A program made the position numbers and the translations under genes. Under the pieces are notes generated by a model. That model was not told where the DNA came from. It searched no databases and saw only the letters and a program-made list of their open reading frames with translations. Positions 18,811-26,036 of a DNA stretch of 64,000 nucleotides are shown piece after piece (positions within the stretch are counted from its first letter, which is position 1; every line of letters starts with the position of its first letter). Source of the DNA: Azophilus sp965215035 (GTDB lineage: Bacteria; Pseudomonadota; Gammaproteobacteria; Pseudomonadales; Azotimanducaceae); contig OZ244040.1 of assembly GCA_965215035.1 (NCBI GenBank), forward strand, positions 186,001 to 250,000. Reading direction: 5' to 3'.

Positions 18811-19238
18811 GATTCTGGGACGCATCGGCCCTTGTTCCTCTATTGATCGCTGAGGAGGCCACGAGCATTGTCAGCGAGTGTTTCTCAGAAGATGAACGCA
18901 TAGTCACGTGGGCTTGGTCTCGTGTTGAAGTTGTAGGCGCCATCGAGCGACGTGTCCGCGAAGGGTCTGTTTCTCGTGCCGAGCGCAGAAACGTCCTTGA
19001 GAGGTTTCACGCCTTCGCCAATTCTTGGGACGAGATCACCGATCTAGTTGCTGTTCGTAGCAAAGCCATTCCCTTGTTGGCTCGACACCCGATCCGCGCC
19101 GCAGATGCGGGACAACTTGGAGCGGCCCTTCTTTTCAACGAAACAACGCCCGGTGTGCTTGCATTCGTGTGTTTGGATCGACGACTATCAATTACCGCCG
19201 AGCTTGAAGCGCTGCGTGTGATTCCAGCACCAACGTAG
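18807..19238 (+). CDS. vapC: VapC-type PIN-domain toxin
   Basis: Predicted Mg-dependent RNase toxin of 143 residues, the usual VapC length. The catalytic acidic residues are visible. D is in RFWDASALVPLL (residue 5), E in SRVEVVGAIERR (about 41), D in HPIRAADAGQLGAAL (about 97) and the terminal D in VCLDRRL. It starts with a TTG that overlaps the antitoxin stop. VapC targets are usually tRNA or rRNA; the target here is unknown. Unlike the two other vapBC loci in the window, both partners are complete. Confidence 0.87.
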   Translation: MRFWDASALVPLLIAEEATSIVSECFSEDERIVTWAWSRVEVVGAIERRVREGSVSRAERRNVLERFHAFANSWDEITDLVAVRSKAIPLLARHPIRAADAGQLGAALLFNETTPGVLAFVCLDRRLSITAELEALRVIPAPT

Positions 19239-19481
19239 GGGCGAGGCCATGCCTCGCCCGCAATCGCCACTCTTGGAAATGATGTCGATCACGGTTGCGT
19301 GCGGGCCGTTTCATCGCCCGGTATCGAACAAGGCTCGGCCCGGCGGGAGTGGCCGTTCATCTTTCACACAGAATCCGGCCGCCGGACTCCAAGTAATTAC
19401 CAGGGATCGTCCCCGTCAAGTCGGTATTGAGTTAACATACGACTACGACTGAATTTCGCCAAGCAATGGCGGGAGACCAAA

Positions 19482-20429
19482 ATGTCCATTAAACCTGGAC
19501 TGACTATCTGGAGCATCGTGTTTCTGTTGTCTATGGCGGTGTCATCGGCATGCGCCCAGGACGATGACTACGAGATTGGGGAGGAATCGCAAGCCTCAAG
19601 CTTTCCGGAAGAAATGATGGCGCGCTTGTCGCCGGATAGTCAGTACCCGGTTCGCGGAACCGTCCTCGTTCGCACAGAGCGTGCCAAAGGCTGGGAGTGG
19701 GATCACGAAGTGCGCATTTACTTGCCGCCGAGTTACGACCTGACGGACAAGAAGTACCCGACTCTGTGGGTATCCGATAACAATCTCGAACTGATGCAGG
19801 CCGCGCTAACTGGGGAGTCGATGGGCTTCACACAAGAGATGATCGTGGTCGCTGTAGGGCCGCCCGGGGACACAAACCCGGCAGAGTTCCAGCGTCGTCG
19901 CACCTACGACTTTATCCCGCCTACAGAGGAGTTGGGGCCGCTGCTTGGCGCAATCCCTGCAGATACGATCGGTGGTGCGGCTGGCTTTCTCGATTTTTTC
20001 GTCAATCAGCTACGACCAATGCTCGCGAAAGAGTATCGGCTCGACCTCGATGACCAGGGCTATGCCGGTCACTCGGGCGGCGGGCAGTTCGGACTTTACG
20101 TGTTGCTGAACAAGCCCGAGAGTTTCCACAAGTACATCATCAGCAGCCCGGCGGCCTACCAGACCTGGCTCGACATGGAAGCGCGCTACTTCGAGAAGCA
20201 CAAGGATCTCAAAGCGAAGGTCTTCCTGAGTGCTGGCGAAGAAGAGTTTGCACACCCGATCTGGTCGGGATCGCAGATCGGTTCTACCGTTGCAACGATG
20301 GCCGATCGCCTAATGGTCCGGAACTACCCGTCCCTGGAGCTGACCGTGAGAATCTTCCCGGGCGAGGATCACCTGAGCGTGATACCGATTGCGTTTACGC
20401 GTGGCATCAGGACGCTTTGGGGAAACTAG
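19482..20429 (+). CDS. secreted esterase-D/IroE-type alpha/beta hydrolase
   Basis: A protein of 315 residues with a clear signal peptide (TIWSIVFLLSMAVSSACA). The nucleophile elbow is GYAGHSGGGQFGLYVL (serine about 198). The late acid is in SAGEEEFAHP and the catalytic histidine in FPGEDHLSVIP. Similar proteins are Fes/IroE or esterase-D-type hydrolases acting in the periplasm on carboxyl esters, including siderophore esters. There is no iron cluster nearby, so the substrate is open. The start has GGGAG eight bases upstream. It stands alone behind the intact vapBC. Confidence 0.8.
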   Translation: MSIKPGLTIWSIVFLLSMAVSSACAQDDDYEIGEESQASSFPEEMMARLSPDSQYPVRGTVLVRTERAKGWEWDHEVRIYLPPSYDLTDKKYPTLWVSDNNLELMQAALTGESMGFTQEMIVVAVGPPGDTNPAEFQRRRTYDFIPPTEELGPLLGAIPADTIGGAAGFLDFFVNQLRPMLAKEYRLDLDDQGYAGHSGGGQFGLYVLLNKPESFHKYIISSPAAYQTWLDMEARYFEKHKDLKAKVFLSAGEEEFAHPIWSGSQIGSTVATMADRLMVRNYPSLELTVRIFPGEDHLSVIPIAFTRGIRTLWGN

Positions 20430-20604
20430 TTCTGTCAGGTTCAGACAGGCGTCAGCACGCTGAGAGCTGGTTCGAACTGCTTGCCCTGGATTTGCCACTC
20501 CCGGTTGGACGCAATCGAGCACGAACGATCACTTACGGTCATTTAGAGGATCTACGAACGCCCTACAAGTTGTTTAAAAACAATCGGTTATAGCCCGCCC
20601 CTCG

Positions 20605-20651
20605 GCCCTCCGAAGGCAGGGGTCACAAGTTCGAATCTTGTCGGGCGTGCC
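20605..20651 (+). pseudogene. tRNA-Arg(CCG), 3' fragment
   Basis: It contains the anticodon loop CTCCGAA, the 3' anticodon stem GGCAG, the T-arm (ACAAG-TTCGAAT-CTTGT) and the 3' acceptor strand CGGGCGT. The D-arm and the 5' acceptor are absent, and the 5' anticodon stem is altered to CGGCC. Such 3' tRNA pieces are left by integrases that recombine from the anticodon arm to the 3' end, so this could be an attR-like boundary. Reverse-strand reading gives the well-known spurious peptide IRTCDPCLRR. Confidence 0.7.
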
Positions 20652-20789
20652 GTCAGCTTGATCGGCCGAGTCGCAAAGTCTATTCCGCAGGCTGTCAGCA
20701 GAGAATGGTAAGTCGTAAATGAAGTTCGGGTTTCGGGTTTCAGCGTTTTGAAGACGGTTACACGATTGATGCTCGCAAGCTTCGCGACC

Positions 20790-21088
20790 TTCAGCGGCCA
20801 CATGCAGCGGCGCACGCCCCATGGCGTCGCGGGTGTCGACTGCGCCGGGATCGTCCCGAAGCTGCCGTTCAGTGAAGGCGGCGTCGCCCAGCGTCGCGGC
20901 AAGGTGCGGCTGAAATTCGCGGGCGGCCGCGTAGGACGCCAGCGAGAGGATAGGGCAACCGTAAAGGCGACGGGCACCGGCGGCTGGCATCTGCGTGTCC
21001 ATTTCGGGTACTCGCTGCAGGAAACCGCGCTCGCGCAAATTGGCGAAAGCGCTTCGGACAGCGTCCCTGTCCTCAAATCGAAACGCGC
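20790..21088 (-). pseudogene. fragment with one ankyrin-like repeat
   Basis: The minus strand reads AAFTERQLRDDPGAVDTRDAMGRAPLHVAAEG, which fits one ankyrin repeat, preceded by about 70 residues I do not recognise. There is no start or stop of its own, and the frame runs into IS91 fragment C. It is a probable gene scrap. Confidence 0.3.
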
Positions 21089-21092
21089 TCTC

Positions 21093-21543
21093 ACGACCAA
21101 AGTTCCATCGCGCGCCCCGACCGGCTCCCCACGAGCTCGAGAAGCTACTGCATCGCACAGGTCAGCGTGTGGCCAGGTTGCTGAAACGACAGGGCCTGCT
21201 CGTCCGTGACCCGGACCACGATTTCCTCGACTTCGAGCCTTGTGAGGCGTTCGATCACCTCGTCGGCGCGTCCATCCACTACCGCATCGCCATCGGCCCC
21301 GATGCGGGCCGCAAAGCACTGACCCCGCGCACCGTCCCGGCTCAGCCCGAACCCTTCGCGTCAACCTTGCCCGCCAGGCAACCCGGCTTCTCCCTCCATG
21401 CCGCAACCTGCCGCGAGGCCAACCAGCGCGACAGGCTCGAGAAACTATGCCGTTACATCACCCGACCTGCCATCGCCAACGAGCGGCTCTCGCTGAACGA
21501 CCGGGGACAAGTGATCTACAGATTCAAACAGCCGTTCCGGGGA
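21093..21543 (+). pseudogene. IS91-family transposase fragment C
   Basis: C-terminal middle part of the same transposase family: HRTGQRVARLLKRQGLLVRD, FSLHAATCREANQRDRLEKLC, then RYITRPAIANERLSLNDRG and VIYRFKQPF. It begins abruptly at 21093. Its first 170 bases are identical by eye to 5434-5603, in the same orientation. It ends at the junction with an ABC-transporter scrap. Confidence 0.8.
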
Positions 21544-21546
21544 GAA

Positions 21547-21690
21547 GGATGAGAGACGCGTCCTGCACAAGCAGGCGCGCGAACAGGGTCTTCTGGAACT
21601 GCCCGCCCGAGAGGGTCGAGATCGGCCGCCGCTCGAAGCCGGCGAGGCCGACGGTCCGGAGAGCGGCGATCCGTCTCGCGCCGCCGCGGC
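21547..21690 (-). pseudogene. metal-ABC transporter ATPase fragment
   Basis: About 48 residues: TVGLAGFERRPISTLSGGQF, then QKTLFARLLVQDASLILL. This is the ABC signature LSGGQ and the start of the Walker B strand, with the Q-F-Q-K-x-L-F-A-R wording of zinc/manganese importers. The Walker A region and the DEP of Walker B are missing. Both ends join transposase fragments. Confidence 0.62.
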
Positions 21691-21711
21691 CCGTGGCGGG
21701 GCGTCGAGGCG

Positions 21712-21846
21712 GTAGAGTTCGCAACCCTCGAGTGGGTCGACTGGTTCAACCACCGCCGACTCCTCGCGCCGATTGGGGACCGGCCTCCGGCCGAGGCCGA
21801 AACGGCGTACTATCGCCAAAGCGAGCACACGGCGCTTGCCGCGTGA
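21712..21846 (+). pseudogene. IS3-family OrfB C-terminal remnant with IS end
   Basis: Reads EFATLEWVDWFNHRRLLAPIG, then PPAEAETAYYRQ and a TGA at 21844. This is the C-terminus of an IS3-family DDE transposase. The 40 bases after the stop resemble the right end of such an element. The downstream end of the facing epimerase gene lies inside this remnant. Confidence 0.75.
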
Positions 21847-22832
21847 CTCAAACCAAATGGTCTCCGGGATTCCCGGCGCGGTTCAATGTATTGATCGTAA
21901 GCGGCGGCGAGCATTTGAGAATCCGTGTACCTGGGCTGCCAGTTCAGTTGGTCCCTGGTGTGGGAGATGTCGAGTACCAAAGTCTTGTCGGCAACGGCGA
22001 ATTGCTCAGGGTACAGTATGGTCAGGCCGGACCAGTCGAGCATGGTCAGGACATTTTTGACAAGCAGACCTGGGATTTTCAGAATCTTCGACGAAGATCC
22101 CTTCGATTGAATCAAATCGAGCAGGAGATCGTATACGCATGGCGGGTCTTCCGAGCCAAGGTTGTATTCGGAGTTCGGCACGTTTTTGTCCAATGCGCAG
22201 ATTATGGCGGAAACACAGTCATGCACGGAAACCATCTGATAACAATTCTTGCCGTCACCAATGATTGGCACGGGCAGGTTTTTCCTGATATTCGAAAACA
22301 GTTTCTCCAATACGCCGAGTCTGCCCGGTCCGATGATCAATCGAGGCCTGAAGATGGTGATGTTCATGTTGCGTCTTCGATATTCCCGAATCAACAGCTC
22401 CGATTTCTTCTTGCTGTTGCCGTACTCGCCATTGGGACATTGTACATGATCGGTTCTTACGGGGAAGGATCTCGGATTCCCGTAGATCATGTCGGTACTG
22501 AAGAAAATCATCTTCTTGCATTTTGCCCGAACCATGTGTTCCAGGACGAATCTGGTGCCCGTGGTATTGACTTCGTCAAAAAATCTCTGTCGTCGAAAAC
22601 GAGGCACGGAGGAATGATATTGTCTGGCGGCAAGATGATAAACTGTATCAAATGGTGTCAACGGAAGATTTTCGATTGAAGACTCGTCCGTGATATCCAA
22701 CAGGCGAAATTCGGCCTGATCCAGATGGTTGTCCTGCATGTCACAGCATATAACCCTTTCGCCTCTTTCAATCAGCTTGCGCGCCAGAAATCGACCTACG
22801 AATCCAGCTCCACCTATGATGACATGGGCCAT
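21810..22832 (-). CDS. NAD-dependent nucleotide-sugar epimerase/dehydratase
   Basis: Short-chain dehydrogenase of the extended type, 340 residues. The NAD-binding motif is GGAGFVGRFLARKL (about 6-19). The region corresponding to the catalytic YxxxK is FFSTDMIYG followed by YGNSKKKSELLIREY. It probably modifies a nucleotide- or lipid-linked sugar for surface polysaccharide. ATG 22832 is chosen because MAHVIIGGAG begins the fold. The last 15 or so residues (RRESRRPFGLSHAASAVCSLWR) are encoded by the antisense of an IS3 remnant, so the native C-terminus has been replaced. It follows a small transporter gene by five bases. The AT-richer composition suggests transfer. Confidence 0.8.
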   Translation of the reverse strand: MAHVIIGGAGFVGRFLARKLIERGERVICCDMQDNHLDQAEFRLLDITDESSIENLPLTPFDTVYHLAARQYHSSVPRFRRQRFFDEVNTTGTRFVLEHMVRAKCKKMIFFSTDMIYGNPRSFPVRTDHVQCPNGEYGNSKKKSELLIREYRRRNMNITIFRPRLIIGPGRLGVLEKLFSNIRKNLPVPIIGDGKNCYQMVSVHDCVSAIICALDKNVPNSEYNLGSEDPPCVYDLLLDLIQSKGSSSKILKIPGLLVKNVLTMLDWSGLTILYPEQFAVADKTLVLDISHTRDQLNWQPRYTDSQMLAAAYDQYIEPRRESRRPFGLSHAASAVCSLWR

Positions 22833-22837
22833 GGTCT

Positions 22838-23227
22838 CTAATTGCTTTTCGAAATGAGAACCAGGCCAGTACAAATCAAAAATATGCCGATGATTCGATA
22901 CATGTTCATAGATTCATGGAAAAACAGATAACCGGCAACAGCTACAACAACATATCCAATGCCCAAGAAAGGATAGGCAAAACTTACTTCCGCTCGTGAC
23001 AGAACGACCATCCAGAGTCCAATGCTCAAGATGTAGAAGAACATCGCGGTTACAACATAGTGGTTGGTGCCGACTTCCCAAGAAATCGATCGAATGTCCT
23101 TGAATGTCACAGCTATGGGACCAAGGACAGTCATTCCCTTTTTCAGCAACAACTGGGCTCCCGCATTGAGGAGGACACTCGTCAATATCAACGATATCAG
23201 CCTTGTGGAGGATTCGGTATTGTCCAT
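22838..23227 (-). CDS. small EamA/SMR-type four-helix transporter
   Basis: A protein of 129 residues with four hydrophobic helices. The first is LISLILTSVLLNAGAQLLLKKG. The last two are VSFAYPFLGIGYVVVAVAGYLFFHESM and IIGIFLICTGLVLIS. The layout and size match ArnE/ArnF-like flippase subunits of lipid-linked sugars. It ends five bases before the epimerase start, so the pair likely handles a lipid-linked or surface sugar. Normally two such subunits pair; only one is present here. Upstream is an IS element. Confidence 0.75.
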   Translation of the reverse strand: MDNTESSTRLISLILTSVLLNAGAQLLLKKGMTVLGPIAVTFKDIRSISWEVGTNHYVVTAMFFYILSIGLWMVVLSRAEVSFAYPFLGIGYVVVAVAGYLFFHESMNMYRIIGIFLICTGLVLISKSN

Positions 23228-23364
23228 AATTCATTGTCCAGGAGCCGCTTTCAAAATTCCGCGTTCGAGGGGGTTTTTTTGCCTCGCCCGGCGAATTTCC
23301 TGGCAATCGGGGCCGCTCCGTGATTCTGTCGGATTTCCAAGGACTCGACAGAAGGAGCAGCCCC

Positions 23365-24099
23365 ATGGCACCAATGCAGGCATTGTACCAGTCTTGGCAT
23401 CACGTTCAAGCCGACCTGTTCCCGTGGCTCGACGAAGAGCTCGGACCGCTTGGCGAGAGGCATCGGCGCCTCGTGGCGGTTCCCGGGTTCGCGCGCGTCG
23501 AGAGCCTTCTTCCCCGTTTCGACGGCCGGCCCGGCCGGCCGGCAGAGGACCGCGCGGCGCTGGCCCGCGCGTTCGCCGCCAAGGCGGTTCTCAACCTGCC
23601 GACGATGCGCGCCCTGGTCGAGCGTCTCCAGGTCGACAGGACGCTGCGCCGGCTGTGCGGCTGGTCCGGGATCGGGGAGATCCCGAGCGAGGCAACCTTC
23701 TCGCGGGCCTTCGCCGAGTTCTCCGAGTGCGCGCTGCCGGCGCGCCTGCACGAGGCGGTGGTCAGGCAGGCCCTCGGCGACCGCGTGATCGGGCACGTCT
23801 CGCGCGATCGACGGCGATCGAGGCGCGCGCGAGGCCGCAGCCCAAGGCCCCGAAACCGAAGCGCCGGCGCGGCCGCCCGCGCAAGGGCGAGGAACGGCCC
23901 GGGGAGCGGCGTCGCGTGAAGCGCCAGCTCGAGATGACACTGCCGCAGATGCTCGCCGACCTGCCGAAAGCCTGCAACATCGGCGCCAAGCGGAACGCCA
24001 GGGGCCACAAGACCTCCTGGACCGGCTGCAAGCTGCACATCGACGCCGCCGACGGCGGCATCCCGGTCAGCTGCATCCTGACCTCCGCCTCGCGGCCCT
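23365..24099 (+). pseudogene. DUF772/DDE transposase (IS5/IS1182-like), frameshifted
   Basis: ATG 23365 with GAAGGAG upstream. The N-terminal DUF772-like part reads FDGRPGRPAEDRAALARAFAAKAVLNLPTMRALVERL. The frame shifts near 23805 after VIGHVSRD, where relatives continue STAIEAR. The second frame gives KPKRRRGRPRKGE, then LADLPKACNIGAKRNARGHK and IDAADGGIPVSCILTSAS, and homology ends near 24099. The C-terminal catalytic part is missing and an IS91 scrap follows. The element is dead. Confidence 0.75.
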
Positions 24100-24112
24100 G
24101 GTTCCTCGTCCA

Positions 24113-24200
24113 AGGTTCAACCTCACCTGTTTCCACGGCGTATTCGCCCCGAACCGCAAGCACCGTAAGTCCGTCGTACCAAGTCGTCGAGGGGGCCTGC
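24113..24200 (+). pseudogene. IS91-family transposase fragment D (C-terminal scrap)
   Basis: About 29 residues, FNLTCFHGVFAPNRKHRKSV plus VPSRRG. This is the highly conserved LTRFHGVFAPNSxHR block near the end of IS91-type transposases. It lies between two unrelated transposase scraps. Confidence 0.6.
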
Positions 24201-24341
24201 AGGAATATTGTCGGCACACGCCTCAAATGTGGCGGCATGCACTGGACTGCCGACGGCGCCAACGCCATCATGGCCCTGCGATGCGCCATCCTCAGCAACC
24301 GTTTTGATGACTTCTGGCAGCGTAGGGCAACCCGAAGATGA
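24201..24341 (+). pseudogene. ISKra4-like transposase C-terminal remnant
   Basis: Reads IVGTRLKCGGMHWTADGANAIMALRCAILSNRFDDFW and stops at 24341. The pattern RLKxxGMxWxxxGAxAIxxLR with FxxFW is typical of the C-terminus of ISKra4-family transposases. Only about 46 residues remain. Confidence 0.6.
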
Positions 24342-24510
24342 TACTCATTCCACAAATTTGACGTACACCCCATCGAAAAAGATCGTTTGCTTTCCCACGC
24401 CGGACATAGTATATGGGTAGGCAGTGCGCCGCGAAGGCCAAGAACCTGTTCGCAGGCAAACGGTTGGTAGTGTGCGCGAGATGTTCACCGTCCATTAAGG
24501 GGGAAGGAAT

Positions 24511-24840
24511 ATGGCGACAAGAGTAATCGTTGGTCTGGTAGCACTGGCGTCCATCATCGAGGGTTTGGCACCGGGCTTGGTTCCGCAGAACCTGCTGCCG
24601 CTGGCCCTGGTCGTTCTCGGCTTGGTCTATGGCGCAATGGTGATCGACGCGGAAGACGCAACGGGTTTCCTAGCCGTTGTGATTGCTGTCGGCGCAGCGG
24701 CGGGAGCCAATGTTCTTGACCACATTCACGTAATCGGCGCATACCTAGACAACATCCTCGATCAGCAGGCCGTGGCTCTGTACGGGGCGGTTGGATCGAT
24801 TCTGGTTGTTAGAGTCTGGAATCGACTCAAGAGCGAATAA
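24511..24840 (+). CDS. conserved-looking small membrane protein, unknown function
   Basis: A protein of 109 residues with a strong ribosome site (GGGGGAAGGAAT before ATG). Hydrophobic spans lie at about 3-24, 28-46, 52-66 and 88-101. Acidic residues (DAEDATG, DHIH, DNILDQ) sit in the loops. I do not recognise a family. It has its own terminator hairpin and no obvious partner. It is separated from the IS scraps by about 170 bases that hold nothing recognisable. Confidence 0.65.
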   Translation: MATRVIVGLVALASIIEGLAPGLVPQNLLPLALVVLGLVYGAMVIDAEDATGFLAVVIAVGAAAGANVLDHIHVIGAYLDNILDQQAVALYGAVGSILVVRVWNRLKSE

Positions 24841-24844
24841 AGCT

Positions 24845-24862
24845 CCGCCGCTTGGCGGTTTT
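24845..24862 (+). terminator. intrinsic terminator of the small membrane protein gene
   Basis: Stem CCGCC-GCTT-GGCGG followed by TTTT, four bases after the stop codon. The stem is short but GC-perfect. Confidence 0.6.
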
Positions 24863-25148
24863 CCTTTACTTACAGGCAGTGGTGCGCCGCTGCCTGAGCG
24901 GGGTGGGGGGTGGCCGTGCGCCGCCGCCCTTCCTTCGTGCCGCAAGTAGGCAGAGAAACCGTCGAGATAGGGCTTAGTTGCCCGGGCACGGAACAGCGCC
25001 GTCGTAATCGAGACGATGACGGCGGAGAAGGATGGCTGTTCCCGGGGTGCGCTAGTAAAGCTTTATCCAGCCACATCGGGTGCCATCCAAATCGCCCGTT
25101 TCGTGCCGGGGCGGGTATGCGGTTGGCGCCGCTGAATCTTAGCGGTGT
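24863..25148. other. intergenic, no gene seen
   Basis: Between the terminator and the convergent lipoprotein gene. No coding resemblance or repeat was recognised. Confidence 0.4.
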
Positions 25149-26009
25149 CTAAGGGCGGCGTTTGAAACCAACCAGCGCCGCCTTTGCGGTCTTTGGGTGG
25201 CCGAAGTAGGCGAAGCGGCCCCCGTCGGGAGCAGCCATCGCCAATACCGCTTCGCGGTCGCCCGCTAGGTTGACGACCTCGTCGCAGTTAACTTGTGCTC
25301 GGTCGAAAAAGGCGAGCAACCGTTTACCCAGGGTATACAGGTGCGCGGGCCGTAGCGACACCCCCGCAAACGCCGTTCCACCACAGGTGGCAATGAAGGC
25401 ACGCAAGTATCGGGGACGTTGCAAGTCCCGCTCCGAGATATCGAGCAGGCCCTGCTCCACAATTCCCGGACCAAGCTGAATCGCCGAGTGGTACATGCCC
25501 CGGTGAAAGTCCCGGTGCCCCAACACACCAATCGCATCGGAGCGCACGCCGAGCACCCGCGTATAGCCGTAAGGCTGCATCTCGCTAAGGGTCTCTCCAT
25601 CCACCTGCAGCAGCCCCACCGGCGTGAGCGAATTGGCAGCGGAGACAAATCCGCTGCCAACCACCACATCGGCCTCCCCAAGCGCGTCGGCGGCGGTCAC
25701 CCCGCCCGGCCGACCGCCAATTAGAACCGGTTCGAACTCATCGAGCGAAACACGAATCAGCAGCAGTGCGTCGTCCCCTTCCCTAACCAGCTCGACCCCG
25801 ACACCCTCCACGCCCAAGTCGGAAAACGCCCGCGCCAGCGGTTCCCCGGACAGGGTGCTGTTGCCAATATCGGAAACCGGCAGCGCCGACGCACCAGCCG
25901 GTGCGCGCTTGGCCGGCGCGGCGGAATTGGAGGCATCGCCCGCCGGACGATCTTCCGCGCAACCCGCCGCCAATGCGAGCAAGAACAGGCACAACAAAGG
26001 CTTCGGCAT
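25149..26009 (-). CDS. lipoprotein with degenerate NAGPA/DUF2233-like domain
   Basis: A protein of 286 residues with signal and lipobox LFLLALAAGC (lipidated cysteine about 17). After a low-complexity linker the domain resembles phosphodiester-glycosidase (NAGPA, DUF2233) proteins. GEADVVVGSGFV stands where NGGFF is usual, followed by VGLLQVDGETL, then YHSAIQLGPGIVEQG. DEVVNLAGDREAVLAM stands where LNLDGGxS is usual. The key LDGG is replaced by LAGD, so catalysis is doubtful. It is the third gene of a leftward operon, 27 bases after cstA. Its role may be envelope-associated; the assignment is by pattern only. Confidence 0.5.
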   Translation of the reverse strand: MPKPLLCLFLLALAAGCAEDRPAGDASNSAAPAKRAPAGASALPVSDIGNSTLSGEPLARAFSDLGVEGVGVELVREGDDALLLIRVSLDEFEPVLIGGRPGGVTAADALGEADVVVGSGFVSAANSLTPVGLLQVDGETLSEMQPYGYTRVLGVRSDAIGVLGHRDFHRGMYHSAIQLGPGIVEQGLLDISERDLQRPRYLRAFIATCGGTAFAGVSLRPAHLYTLGKRLLAFFDRAQVNCDEVVNLAGDREAVLAMAAPDGGRFAYFGHPKTAKAALVGFKRRP

Positions 26010-26036
26010 TTCGCTTCCCTCCCGCAGGGCCCGAAC

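Noticed and set aside
20574..21406. Minus-strand frames ending in IRTCDPCLRR
   Set aside because: This peptide is a known artefact of reading across a tRNA-Arg gene backwards. Only the tRNA piece is real.
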